Assembly (NCBI GenBank): GCA_965216225.1 | Contig: CBDCFF010000034.1 | Location: 248,001-312,000 of the forward strand | Length of the DNA stretch: 64,000 nt | DNA from: 3107 sp965216225 | GTDB lineage: Bacteria; Pseudomonadota; Alphaproteobacteria; Rhodobacterales; Rhodobacteraceae | Direction: 5' to 3' | Shown here: piece by piece, positions 34,140 to 42,968 of the stretch | Layout of the letters: each line of letters starts with the position of its first letter | Position numbering within the stretch: position 1 is the first letter of the stretch | The notes under the pieces: generated by a model | What the model was told of the DNA's origin: nothing | Seen by the model: only the letters and a program-made list of their open reading frames with translations | Databases searched by the model: none | Position numbers and translations under genes: made by a program

Positions 34140-34436
34140 ATGCCTGATGTTACAATCGTCTACTGGCGGGACATTCCGGCGCAGGTCATCGTCGGCAAAG
34201 GCCGCCGCGGAACCAAAATGCCCCTGTCCGAGCGGTTTGAGCAGGCAATCGACAGAGCCGCCATGAAGGTCAATGCCAGGGATGCGGATGCCTATCTTGC
34301 CGAATGGCGCAAGGCCGCGCCTTTCATGATCGAGGGCGACCCGGCGGAAATCGCGGCGGCCGAGGCGGCACGGCTGGACAGGGAATTCGATCACGAGCGC
34401 ATAAGGCAACTGATCGCGAATGACGGATGGGCATGA
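34140..34436 (+). CDS. Virulence factor family protein (PF13769-like)
   Basis: The 98-residue protein begins MPDVTIVYWRDIPAQVIVG and ends near RLDREFDHERIRQLIANDGW. It resembles a small family labelled virulence factor, which often precedes a methylenetetrahydrofolate reductase in Rhodobacterales; the label is historical and the function is unknown. A GGAAAGGAG site lies about 9 bases before the ATG, and its stop overlaps the next start (ATGA), so it is in the one-carbon operon. Confidence 0.75.
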   Translation: MPDVTIVYWRDIPAQVIVGKGRRGTKMPLSERFEQAIDRAAMKVNARDADAYLAEWRKAAPFMIEGDPAEIAAAEAARLDREFDHERIRQLIANDGWA

Positions 34437-35392
34437 GCCCGACGGGAAAGGGCGCTGTCATGGCCTTGCTGAACTTCGGAAGAAAGCCGGTCGAAACGCC
34501 CGCCGGGACCGTATCGCCGGAAGTCGCGGCCTTTCTTGACGGTTATTCGATCGAGGTGATGCCGCGCACCGCCGGGAAGGTCGAGGATTTTCGCGATCTT
34601 CTTGCCGAGGGGACGCGCGTTTACATCGCCCATATCGAAGGCGCGCCGATCGACGATATGGTGCAGACCGCGAAACGTCTGGCGAAGGAAGGCTTTCCGG
34701 TGATGCCGCACTTTCCTGCCCGCATCATCGCGGACGCGGCCATGCTCGGGGACTGGATCGCCCGCTATCAGGGCGAAGCCGGTGTCGATCAGGCGCTTCT
34801 GCTGGCCGGTGGTGTGAACAGGCCCCATGGCGATTTCCACAGTTCCATGCAGTTGCTGGAAACCGGCCTCTTTGACAGGGCGGGTTTCAGACGTCTCCAT
34901 GTCGCCGGGCATCCGGAAGGCAACAGGGACATTGATCCCGACGGGTCGGACAGGAAGGTGACGGATGCAATTCGCTGGAAACAGAAATTCAGCGAAAACA
35001 CCGATGCCGACATGGCCATGGTCACGCAATTCTGCTTTGAGGCGGAACCGGTCATCGCCTGGGCGAACGCGATCAGGGCGGCGGGCATCTCGATCCCGGT
35101 TCACATCGGTGTCGCCGGCCCGACCCGGCTTCAGACCCTGCTCAGGTTCTCGGTCGCCTGTGGTGTCGGCGCATCGCTTCGGGTATTGCAAAGACGCGCT
35201 AGGGATGTGACGAAACTGCTCCTGCCATTCGAACCCGACCGGTTCGTTTCCGATCTTGCCGCCCACAAGGCCGCGAACCCGGATTTCAACGTCGAAAAGA
35301 TTCATTTCTTCCCGCTTGGCGGGATCAGGGCCAATGCGGCCTGGGCAATTGAAAATGGCGGTGCTTCCACCGTCCCCGCCAACCGGCAGTAA
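34433..35392 (+). CDS. Methylenetetrahydrofolate reductase family protein
   Basis: The 319-residue protein has the MetF-type TIM-barrel pattern: SIEVMPRTAGKVEDFRDLL, YIAHIEGAPIDDMVQTAKRL, VMPHFPARIIAD, QALLLAGGVNRPHGDFHSSM, VTQFCFEAEPVIAWA and IPVHIGVAGPTRLQTLLRF. It would reduce methylene-THF to methyl-THF, or feed methyl-THF the other way. It differs from core MetF by lacking the usual N-terminal SFEFFPP block, so it may be a catabolic paralogue. It is coupled to the preceding small gene and followed by the methyltransferase at 35423. An internal ATG at 34460 is an alternative start. Confidence 0.82.
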   Translation: MSPTGKGAVMALLNFGRKPVETPAGTVSPEVAAFLDGYSIEVMPRTAGKVEDFRDLLAEGTRVYIAHIEGAPIDDMVQTAKRLAKEGFPVMPHFPARIIADAAMLGDWIARYQGEAGVDQALLLAGGVNRPHGDFHSSMQLLETGLFDRAGFRRLHVAGHPEGNRDIDPDGSDRKVTDAIRWKQKFSENTDADMAMVTQFCFEAEPVIAWANAIRAAGISIPVHIGVAGPTRLQTLLRFSVACGVGASLRVLQRRARDVTKLLLPFEPDRFVSDLAAHKAANPDFNVEKIHFFPLGGIRANAAWAIENGGASTVPANRQ

Positions 35393-35422
35393 TCGCGCGC
35401 CGCGCCAGCCAAAGGGATAAAG

Positions 35423-36385
35423 ATGACCCGCACCGTTGTCGAAAGCAAAACCAGAACCGCCGTCATCGGTTTTGATGAACCGTTCTGCGTGATTGGTGAA
35501 CGGATCAATCCCACCGGTCGCAAAAAGCTGGCGGCGGAACTTGAGGCGGGCAATTTTTCGACCGTCGAGAAGGACGCGCTGGAGCAGGTCGCATGTGGTG
35601 CGACCATGCTGGATATAAATGCCGGCGTCGTCTACAATTCCAACCCCAACCCGAACGAAACCGAACCCCCGCTGATGACCAGGATGGTTGAACTGGTTCA
35701 GGGTCTGGTCGATGTCCCGGTCTGCATCGACAGTTCGGTCCCCGGCGCGCTTCGGGCGGGGCTTGAAGCCGCCGAAGGCCGCCCCTTGCTGAACTCTGTC
35801 ACCGGTGAGGAGGAGCGGCTGGAACTGGTGCTGCCTCTGGTCAGAAAATACGACGTGCCGGTGGTTGCGATCTCCAACGACGACACCGGCATTTCCGAAG
35901 ATCCCGATGTTCGTTTTGCGGTTGCAAGGAAGATCGTGGAACGCGCGGCGGATCATGGCATTCCCGCCCACGACATCGTTGTCGATCCGCTGGTGATGCC
36001 GGTCGGCGCGATGGCGACGGCCGGGCGTCAGGTGTTCTCGCTGGTGCGCCGCCTGCGCGAGGAACTGGGCGTGAACACCACTTGCGGCGCATCCAACATC
36101 TCGTTCGGGATGCCGAACCGGCATGGCATCAACGCCGCGTTCCTGCCAATGGCGATTCAGGCCGGCATGACCTCGGCCATCATGAATCCCGTGCGGCAGG
36201 TAGAGATGGAGGCAATCAAGGCGGCCGACTTCCTCATGAACTGCGACCCGAACGGCGGCAACTGGATCAGATTCGCCAGGACCATCGACGCGATGCAGGA
36301 CGGCACGTCGTTTGCCGATGCCTTCGCGGCGGCGCGCAAGGCGAATGCCGCCGGTGGCCGCAGGCGTCGGCACCCTCGCGGATAA
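35423..36385 (+). CDS. Methyltetrahydrofolate:corrinoid methyltransferase (pterin-binding family)
   Basis: This TIM-barrel enzyme passes methyl groups between tetrahydrofolate and a corrinoid protein. The 320-residue protein has FCVIGERINPTGRKKLA and CGATMLDINAGVVYNSNPN (the pterin-binding Asn and Asp region), VPVCIDSSVPGALRAGLEA, PLLNSVTGEEERLELVL, and VVDPLVMPVGAMATAGRQV. The C-terminus is Arg-rich (GGRRRRHPRG). It is operonic with the MTHFR-like gene and lies near the cobalamin cluster, which fits a corrinoid-dependent one-carbon pathway, although no corrinoid protein gene is seen here. Confidence 0.85.
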   Translation: MTRTVVESKTRTAVIGFDEPFCVIGERINPTGRKKLAAELEAGNFSTVEKDALEQVACGATMLDINAGVVYNSNPNPNETEPPLMTRMVELVQGLVDVPVCIDSSVPGALRAGLEAAEGRPLLNSVTGEEERLELVLPLVRKYDVPVVAISNDDTGISEDPDVRFAVARKIVERAADHGIPAHDIVVDPLVMPVGAMATAGRQVFSLVRRLREELGVNTTCGASNISFGMPNRHGINAAFLPMAIQAGMTSAIMNPVRQVEMEAIKAADFLMNCDPNGGNWIRFARTIDAMQDGTSFADAFAAARKANAAGGRRRRHPRG

Positions 36386-36558
36386 TACCCGAAGACAGTA
36401 CCCGGACCGGACCAATGGCTGCCCTTTCGACGGCCACTTTTCGCGCGACGGGCCTGTGCGATCAGATAATTCCGGGAACTTTCCCGTGGCACGTCATGTG
36501 GTGACGTTTCCTTAAAGCGTATGGCGCATCCTGTAACGGGTATCGGGGATATGGGGAA

Positions 36559-37176
36559 ATGATGAAAGCAATCTGGATTCCGGCCTTGCCCGTGCTGGCG
36601 GCAACACTTTCCGCCTGTGCCTCTGGCGAATGGCGAACCGGCTACGCGGATGTGGTCAGCGCCGGGTTGTCCCGAAACTGGAACGTGGCGGATATTGACG
36701 TTCTGGTCCCCGAAACCCTGATGGTGTCCGAGGCCGACAGCTATGCGCCCGAGGCGGACATCCTGTGGAAGGGGGAGCCTTTGGGCAACCGCTACCAACA
36801 GGTTGACAGTATCATCACCGAGGCCGCGGCGCGGGGGTCTGCCGGGTTGACGGGTTCCCGCCCGGTTCGTCTGAATATCGTGGTCTCGCAGTTTCACGCG
36901 ATGACGGATCGCGCCCGTGCGCGGCTTTCCAATTCCGGCGTTCACAACATCGCGTTCACGATACAGGTGGTTGACACGGGAACCGGGGAAGCCCTGACAC
37001 CGGTTGACAGCGTGCAGGCCGATCTTGAAGCCTACAGCGGGGAAACCGCACGCAAGGCGGTGCAGCTTGGCCAGACGCAAAAGGTTCGGATCACCGGGCA
37101 TGTGGGCAAGGTCATCGCCGGATGGCTTGCGGCAGGGCCGGATCAGCGCAGAACCTTCAGGCGTCTGGGGCGATAG
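36559..37176 (+). CDS. DUF6778-like lipoprotein
   Basis: The 205-residue protein begins with a lipoprotein signal (MKAIWIPALPVLAATLSAC; lipobox LSAC, Cys21 counting from the first ATG). The mature part has WNVADIDVLVPETLMVSEAD and FTIQVVDTGTGEALTPVD and appears to be a secreted beta-rich domain. It resembles a Rhodobacterales family annotated DUF6778; no function is known. The gene starts with ATG ATG; the upstream GGGGAA supports the first. Confidence 0.75.
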   Translation: MMKAIWIPALPVLAATLSACASGEWRTGYADVVSAGLSRNWNVADIDVLVPETLMVSEADSYAPEADILWKGEPLGNRYQQVDSIITEAAARGSAGLTGSRPVRLNIVVSQFHAMTDRARARLSNSGVHNIAFTIQVVDTGTGEALTPVDSVQADLEAYSGETARKAVQLGQTQKVRITGHVGKVIAGWLAAGPDQRRTFRRLGR

Positions 37177-37249
37177 CATCGCGCCCCCCCGCGCTGGATA
37201 CACAGGGCCGAAATATTCCGGGGTAATGCGCCAGAGGCGCAGAAGCACA

Positions 37250-37266
37250 GAGGGGCAAGGCCCCTC
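37250..37266. terminator. Terminator-like hairpin between the lipoprotein gene and the IS630 copy
   Basis: GAGGGGC-AAG-GCCCCTC is a perfect 7-bp stem with a 3-base loop. It lies between the convergent lipoprotein and ubiK genes (before the IS insertion they would have been about 190 bases apart), and could stop both. There is no T-run, so it is only terminator-like. Confidence 0.45.
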
Positions 37267-37314
37267 TCCCGAACGGACAGACGTGCGCCGCAGGCGCTCC
37301 GCCTGACAGCGCTA

Positions 37315-38360
37315 GAGTCCTTCACATTTTGACTGAAGCATAGCCTGTGTTTTCGAGGTAGTTTTGGCATTCCTGTTGTGTGATTGATCCGACGAGGCGT
37401 CCAACGTATCGCCAGGCCTCTTCACTGGTTCGTTTCCGAGCCATCCGCATCCAGTGTTTGATCTTGGCGAATGTCTGCTCGATCGGGTTCAGGTCTGGCG
37501 AGTATGGTGGCAGGAACCACACCCGCGCGCCTGCCGCCTTGATGGCATCGCGCACGGCTTTCGATTTATGGCAGCCGAGGTTGTCCATGATGACGATATC
37601 GCCGGGCTTCAGTGCAGGGACAAGCAGTTGATCGATATAGGCACGGAAGGACTGCCCGTTGATCGGGCCGTCAAAGACACAGGGCGCCGTCAATTGATCG
37701 CAGCGCAAGGCAGCAATGAACGTCATGGTGTTCCAGTGGCCATGGGGCGCAAAGCCGTGCAGGCGTTTGCCTTTTGGTCCCCAGCCGCGCAGCGGAGCCA
37801 TGTTGGTCTTGATCCAGGTTTCATCAATGAAGACCAGCTTGCGCGGATCGAGTTGACGCATGACCCCCTTCCAGCGCTTTCGCCGGCGGGCCACATCGGC
37901 TCGGGCCCGCTCAAGGGCGAGCAGTGTTTTTTTTTGAAGCTCAGCCCCTCGCGGCGCATGAAGTGCCAGACCGCATTGTGGGACACCTTGACGCCCCGCT
38001 TCGCCAGCATGTCTTTCAGACCATGCAGCGTCAGGTGCGGCGTGCGGTTGATCTGCTCCAGGATAAAATCACGGTGGGGTTCAAGGATAATCCTGCGGTG
38101 GCCACCCATCTTGCCAGGCGCCACGCTGCCAGTCTCGCGATATCGCTGGCGCCACTTGATCACCGAAGAAACAGCCACCGAGAAACGGGCAGCCACAACA
38201 CGTGCCGTCTCGCCGGAAACAACAGCTGCTACTGCACGCTCCCGAAGATCATTCGAATAGGGTTTTACCATGCATGCCGGCCTCCAGTCCCGGCACGCAG
38301 TTTGAATCACAATTCAACGAAAAACGGAATCCCGAGATTCAAACAAATGATGAACCGCTC
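37315..38360 (-). mobile_element. IS630-family insertion sequence, copy 1
   Basis: A 1046-bp element flanked by TA dinucleotides (37313-37314 and 38361-38362), the expected IS630 target duplication. Terminal repeats are GAGCGGTTCATCATTT (right, read on the minus strand) and GAGTCCTTCACATTTT (left). It is almost identical to the copy at 56181-57226 in opposite orientation. It sits exactly on the stop codon of ubiK, and the stop is preserved. Confidence 0.93.
37322..38271 (-). CDS. IS630 family transposase (two frames joined by a -1 frameshift)
   Basis: The first frame starts MVKPYSNDLRERAVAAVV with an HTH (VSSVIKWRQRYRETGS) and a second one (THLTLHGLKDML-like PHLTLHGLKDMLAKRG), then reaches a run of nine A (AGCTTCAAAAAAAAACAC). 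A -1 shift gives the second frame with the DDE core: VFIDETWIKTNM, IVIMDNLGCHKSKAV and PPYSPDLNPIEQTFAKIK (D, D, E). Such A-runs promote programmed -1 frameshifting in this family, so the transposase is likely to be active as a fusion of both frames. Confidence 0.88.
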
Positions 38361-38599
38361 TAGCTGTTTTCCAGCGCCTCGATGCGGGCCTTCAGCGCCT
38401 CATTCTCTTCCCGCGCCTTCAGGGCCATGGCGCGAACCGCCTCGAACTCTTCGCGGGTGACGAAATCCCGGTCGGCCAGCCAGCGGTCGATCCAGCCTTT
38501 CATGGCGGTTTCGGCCTCTTCCCGCGCGTCTTTGGCCACCCCCATGGCGTTGGTCATGAGATGCGAGAAATCTTCAAAAATCTTGTTGCGGCTCTGCAT
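38360..38599 (-). CDS. ubiK: UbiK-type accessory factor (BMFP family)
   Basis: The 79-residue protein begins MQSRNKIFEDFSHLMTNAMG and ends with a coiled coil (REENEALKARIEALENS). UbiK-type proteins aid ubiquinone synthesis and interact with membrane fatty acids. The stop codon TAG is made from the T-A of the IS630 target duplication plus one base of the element; the uninterrupted sequence would also give TAG. The gene is divergent from lgt, with 102 bases between them. Confidence 0.85.
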   Translation of the reverse strand: MQSRNKIFEDFSHLMTNAMGVAKDAREEAETAMKGWIDRWLADRDFVTREEFEAVRAMALKAREENEALKARIEALENS

Positions 38600-38701
38600 G
38601 GCGACCTCCGGTTCGGGCAAGGGAACATTTCCCCTCTTATGGCCCCGAAGCCACCGATTCACAAGGTTGACTTCACCCGCGCACCATCGCAGGTATCGCC
38701 C

Positions 38702-39610
38702 ATGACAGGCATGATCCCCTTTCCCGACATCGGGCCGGACATCATCTCGGTCGAGATCGGCGCCTTCACCTTTGCGCTGCGCTGGTATGCGATGGCCTAT
38801 GTCGCCGGTATTCTGATCGGCTGGGGCATCGCCATCCGGGCGATTGGCGCATCGACGCTGTGGCCCGGCAATGCGGCCCCGATGACGCGCGAACAACTGG
38901 ATGACCTGCTGACCCGGATCATCCTCGGCGTGGTGCTTGGCGGGCGGCTTGGTTTTGTCCTGTTCTACCAGCCCGCTCATTACCTGCATGATCCGCTGGA
39001 AATCCTGAAGGTCTGGCAGGGCGGCATGTCCTTTCACGGCGGTATGCTGGGCGTGACCATTGCCGCATTCCTGTTCTGCCGGAAACATCGGCTCGGGCTT
39101 TTTTCGGTCACCGACATGCTGGCCATCGCCACGCCTCCGGGGCTGTTGCTGGGCCGGATCGCCAATTTCATCAATAACGAACTCTGGGGCCGTCCCACGG
39201 ACCTGCCCTGGGGCGTGGCCTTTCCCGGCCCCGCCGCGCAGGATTGCCACAGGGTCGAGGGGCTGGTCGAGGGACTGGTCGAGGGACTCTGCGCGCGCCA
39301 CCCCTCGCAACTTTACGAGGCCGGGCTGGAAGGGCTCTTGCTGGGCGTCCTCATCCTTGTCCTTGTCCGGGGCGGCAACTGGCTGAAACTGCCCGGCCGG
39401 ATTACCGGCGTCTTTGTCATGGGCTACGGCGTCTCCCGTTTCATTGTCGAGTTTTTCCGGCAGGCCGACGCCGGGTTCATCACCCCGGACAATCCGCTGG
39501 GCCATGTCATCCGGCTGGGCCAGGCCGGGCTGTCGATGGGTCAGCTTCTGTCGCTGCCGATGGTCGTTCTCGGGCTGGCGCTGATCCTGTGGTCCCGCAG
39601 GCGCGCATGA
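38702..39610 (+). CDS. lgt: Prolipoprotein diacylglyceryl transferase Lgt
   Basis: Lgt attaches diacylglycerol to the lipobox cysteine of prolipoproteins in the inner membrane. The 302-residue protein has multiple helices (AYVAGILIGWGIAIRAIG, LLTRIILGVVLGGRLGFVLF), the HGGMLG motif, and the Lgt signature GRIANFINNELWGRPTD, ending with ARHPSQLYEA and VEFFRQADAGF. A short in-frame repeat (GLVEGLVEGL) lies between the signature and SQLYEA. A second ATG at 38711 is possible. It is the first gene of lgt-midA-pgeF; midA overlaps by ATGA. Confidence 0.95.
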   Translation: MTGMIPFPDIGPDIISVEIGAFTFALRWYAMAYVAGILIGWGIAIRAIGASTLWPGNAAPMTREQLDDLLTRIILGVVLGGRLGFVLFYQPAHYLHDPLEILKVWQGGMSFHGGMLGVTIAAFLFCRKHRLGLFSVTDMLAIATPPGLLLGRIANFINNELWGRPTDLPWGVAFPGPAAQDCHRVEGLVEGLVEGLCARHPSQLYEAGLEGLLLGVLILVLVRGGNWLKLPGRITGVFVMGYGVSRFIVEFFRQADAGFITPDNPLGHVIRLGQAGLSMGQLLSLPMVVLGLALILWSRRRA

Positions 39611-40680
39611 CCGCGCTGCGCGACAGGCTGATCGCGCGCATCCGGCGCACCGGGCCGATTGCGGTCGCCGAATACATGGCCGAATGCCTGCTGCATCCCG
39701 AGCACGGCTATTACACCACGCGCGACCCTCTGGGCATGTCGGGCGATTTCACCACCGCCCCGGAGATCAGTCAGATGTTCGGCGAATGCCTGGGCCTCGC
39801 GCTGGCGCAGGTCTGGCGCGATCAGGGCGCCCCGGCCCCGTTCCTGCTGGTCGAACTCGGGCCCGGACGGGGCACCCTGATGGCCGACCTGCTGCGCGCC
39901 ACAACGCGCGTTCCCGGCTTTCACGATGCCATGCGCCTGCATCTGGTCGAGGCATCTTCCGTCTTGCGCAGACTCCAGCGCGACAGGTTCCCCGGCCTTG
40001 ATGTCCACTGGCATGACACGCCTGCCGGTCTGCCCGACGCACCCCTGTTCCTGATCGCCAACGAATTTCTCGATGCCCTGCCCATTCGCCAGTTTCTGCG
40101 CATGGGCGGCGGCTGGCGCGAGCGTCGGATCGGGGTCGAGGGCGGTGTCCTTGCCTTCGGCCTCGGCGGCCCGGTTCTGCCCGCCGCCCTGAGCCATCGG
40201 CTGGACGATACCACCGAAGGCCGGATGGTCGAACTCTGTACCGCCGCCGCCGCGCTGACCGAAGACATCGCCCGGCGGATCGCCGCCTGTGGCGGTCTGG
40301 CCATCCTGATCGACTATGGCGGCTGGCGCTCGTTCGGGGATACGTTGCAGGCCCTGCACCGGCGCACGCCCGACCCGGTGCTTGCCCATCCGGGAGAGGC
40401 CGACCTGACCGCCCATGTGGATTTCGAGGCAATCTCCGCCGCCGCCACCGGAATCAGGGGCGTCAGGGCATCCGGCATGATCCCGCAGGGCGTTTTGCTG
40501 GAACGGATCGGCATTACCGCCCGCGCCCGGCAACTGGCGCGGAATTTGCGCGCCGGGGCGCTGAAATCGCACATTGCCGCACATCGCCGCTTGACGCATC
40601 CGCAGGAAATGGGAACGCTCTTCAAGGCGATTGCCCTTTACCGTGAAGGCGACGCCGTGCCACCGGGATTCGACCCATGA
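39607..40680 (+). CDS. MidA/NDUFAF7-type SAM-dependent methyltransferase
   Basis: The 357-residue protein has GYYTTRDPLGMSGDFTTAPE, LVELGPGRGTLMADLLRAT (SAM motif), FLIANEFLDALPIRQF and LAILIDYGGWRSFGDTLQA, typical for COG1565. The mitochondrial homologue NDUFAF7 methylates an arginine in a complex I subunit; the bacterial role is inferred. It lies between lgt and pgeF with overlaps on both sides, a conserved order in Rhodobacterales. Confidence 0.88.
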   Translation: MTALRDRLIARIRRTGPIAVAEYMAECLLHPEHGYYTTRDPLGMSGDFTTAPEISQMFGECLGLALAQVWRDQGAPAPFLLVELGPGRGTLMADLLRATTRVPGFHDAMRLHLVEASSVLRRLQRDRFPGLDVHWHDTPAGLPDAPLFLIANEFLDALPIRQFLRMGGGWRERRIGVEGGVLAFGLGGPVLPAALSHRLDDTTEGRMVELCTAAAALTEDIARRIAACGGLAILIDYGGWRSFGDTLQALHRRTPDPVLAHPGEADLTAHVDFEAISAAATGIRGVRASGMIPQGVLLERIGITARARQLARNLRAGALKSHIAAHRRLTHPQEMGTLFKAIALYREGDAVPPGFDP

Positions 40681-41435
40681 CGCTGGAAATTCTGACTTCA
40701 GACGGCCTTGGCCCGCTGCGCCACGGGTTCTTCACGCGCAGGGGCGGCGCCTCCTCCGGGGTGTTTCAGGGGCTGAACTGCGGTTACGGATCGTCCGATC
40801 AGGCAGACAGCGTTGCGGTAAACCGCGCCCGTGCGGCAGAGGCAATGGGCGTGGAGCCGGGGCGGCTGGTGACGGTTCATCAATGTCACGGTCGCGATGT
40901 GGCAATTGTGACCGGACCCCATCCCGCCCCCCTGCCCAAAGCCGATGCGATGGTGACGGCGACGCCGGGCCTGGCGCTGTGCATCCTGACTGCGGATTGC
41001 CAGCCGGTTCTGCTTGCCGACCCTGAAAACGGTGTCATCGGCGCGACACATGCGGGGTGGCGCGGGGCGCTGGCGGGGATTCTGGAAAACACGATTGACG
41101 CGATGGTCGGGCTGGGCGCGGCCCGCGAAAACATCGCCGCCGCCATCGGACCCTGCATCAGTCAGGCGGCCTATGAGGTGGGACCGGAGTTTCTGGACGA
41201 TTTTCTGATCGAAGACCCGCAATACGGCCGGTTCTTTGCCGGCGGCGCGGGCGACCGCGTTCGCTTCGACCTGCCCGCATTCAGCCTGTCGCGGCTGCGG
41301 GCGGCCGGCATTGCCTCTGCCGAATGGATACGGCGCTGTACCCATGCGGACGAGGAACGCTTTTATTCCTGCCGCCGGTCGGTGCATCGGAAAGAAGCGG
41401 ATTACGGCAGACTGCTGTCCTGCATTCGGCTGTAG
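40677..41435 (+). CDS. pgeF: Laccase-domain protein PgeF (YfiH family)
   Basis: PgeF/YfiH members act on peptidoglycan intermediates, or as purine nucleoside phosphorylases. The 252-residue protein has RHGFFTRRGGASSGVFQGLN, TVHQCHGRDVAIV, CILTADCQPVLLADPE, IGATHAGWRGALAGILEN and GPCISQAAYEVGPEF, with the conserved His and Cys metal ligands. Overlaps the midA stop by four bases. Confidence 0.92.
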   Translation: MTLEILTSDGLGPLRHGFFTRRGGASSGVFQGLNCGYGSSDQADSVAVNRARAAEAMGVEPGRLVTVHQCHGRDVAIVTGPHPAPLPKADAMVTATPGLALCILTADCQPVLLADPENGVIGATHAGWRGALAGILENTIDAMVGLGAARENIAAAIGPCISQAAYEVGPEFLDDFLIEDPQYGRFFAGGAGDRVRFDLPAFSLSRLRAAGIASAEWIRRCTHADEERFYSCRRSVHRKEADYGRLLSCIRL

Positions 41436-41484
41436 CCCGCGACCGGGCGCAACCGTTTCCCGACTGTTTCCCGACCGCGCAGGA

Positions 41485-42951
41485 TCAGCGCATCACGAAC
41501 GGGTCCGGGATCGGTTCGTCGCTGGTGCGCAGCCACACCGATTTGATCCTGGTATAGTCGAGCGCGGCCCGAAGCCCGCCTTCGCGGCCATGGCCGGACA
41601 TGCCGTGCCCGCCAAAAGGCACGATGGGGCTGACCGCGCGATAGGTGTTGACCCAGACGATGCCCGCCCGGATGCCCCGGATCATGCGGTGCGCGCGGGT
41701 CAGGTCGCGGGTGAAAAGGCCGGAGGCAAGGCCGAAGGCCGTGTCGTTGGCAATGCCGAGGGCTTCGGCCTCTGTCTCGAAACCCAGAACCGACAGAACG
41801 GGGCCGAAGAATTCATCGGTGACGGCGGGGGCATCCGGGGCGTCCGAACAATCAATGATTGTCGGGGGAAAATAAAACCCGTCGCGTTCAGGGGCAACGC
41901 CGCCGGTGACGACACGCGCCCCCCGGGCGACGGACTCCGCGATCAGTTCCAGCGCCCTGTCGCGCTGGCGCCGGGTGCAGAGCGGGCCGATTTCTGTCCC
42001 CATGTCCCGTGGCGAACCGATGACGGCGTTTTCGGCCCTTTCCTTCAACCGGGCAAGGAAATCATCCTTGATCGCGTTCTGCACCACAAGGCGGGAACCC
42101 GCCACGCAGCTTTGCCCGGTTGCGGCAAAGATACCCGACACCTGCGCATTGACCGCGCTGTCAATATCGGCGTCCTCGAACACGATGAAGGGCGATTTGC
42201 CGCCAAGTTCCAGCGAGGTCGAGGCAAGGTTTTCGGCCGAGTTGCGCACAATGTGGCGGGCGGTGGCCGGGCCACCGGTAAAGGCGACATGCGCCACCCC
42301 CGGATGGCTGGTCAGCACCGAGCCGCACTCGGGGCCAAAGCCGGTGACGATGTTCAGAACGCCTTTGGGAAATCCCGCCCGATCGAAGATACGGGCAAAT
42401 TCCAGCATCGGCGCCGGCCCCACCTCTGACGCTTTCAGCACCACGGTGCAGCCCGCAGCCAGCGCCGGACCGATCTTGACCGCTGACAGGAACAGTTGCG
42501 AATTCCAGGGCACGACCGCCGCGACGACGCCGATGGGTTCACGCCGCAGCCAGACCTCCATGTCAGGTTTGTCGATGGGCAGATGCGCGCCCTCGATCTT
42601 GTCGGCGAGCCCCGCGTAATAACGGTAATATTCCGCAACATAGGCGATTTGCGCAGAGGTTTCGCGGATGATCTTGCCGGTGTCGCGGGTTTCCAGTTCG
42701 GCCAGACGCGGGGCGTTTTCCGCAACCAGGTCGGCCAGACGCAGCAGGAGCTTTCCCCGCTGCGTCGCCGTCATGCCTGCCCATTCAGGCGAACTGAAGG
42801 CCCGTTCCGCAGCCTCGACAGCGCGGTTCACATCCTCGGCGCGGGCCTCCGGCATCAGCGCCCATGGCGTGGCCGTCGCCGGATCAATGCTTTCGAAACT
42901 GTCCGCGCCGTCAGAGAAGGCACCGTCGATATATTGCTGGAATCTTTGCAT
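41485..42951 (-). CDS. Aldehyde dehydrogenase family protein
   Basis: The 488-residue NAD(P)-dependent enzyme has VVAAVVPWNSQLFLSAVKIGP, VAFTGGPATARHIV, the catalytic Glu block SLELGGKSP, the catalytic Cys block GQSCVAGSR and FFGPVLSVLGFETEAEAL. The substrate is unknown. It is the last gene of the five-gene minus-strand operon (DUF1185, hydrolase, flavin reductase, LLM monooxygenase, ALDH) and probably oxidises an aldehyde produced by the monooxygenase or hydrolase. Confidence 0.92.
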   Translation of the reverse strand: MQRFQQYIDGAFSDGADSFESIDPATATPWALMPEARAEDVNRAVEAAERAFSSPEWAGMTATQRGKLLLRLADLVAENAPRLAELETRDTGKIIRETSAQIAYVAEYYRYYAGLADKIEGAHLPIDKPDMEVWLRREPIGVVAAVVPWNSQLFLSAVKIGPALAAGCTVVLKASEVGPAPMLEFARIFDRAGFPKGVLNIVTGFGPECGSVLTSHPGVAHVAFTGGPATARHIVRNSAENLASTSLELGGKSPFIVFEDADIDSAVNAQVSGIFAATGQSCVAGSRLVVQNAIKDDFLARLKERAENAVIGSPRDMGTEIGPLCTRRQRDRALELIAESVARGARVVTGGVAPERDGFYFPPTIIDCSDAPDAPAVTDEFFGPVLSVLGFETEAEALGIANDTAFGLASGLFTRDLTRAHRMIRGIRAGIVWVNTYRAVSPIVPFGGHGMSGHGREGGLRAALDYTRIKSVWLRTSDEPIPDPFVMR

Positions 42952-42968
42952 TTCTGATCCTTCAATCC

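Noticed and set aside
34391..36415. 674-codon minus-strand open frame across the one-carbon operon
   Set aside because: Antisense to two enzymes with clear motifs; composition is that of a shadow frame.
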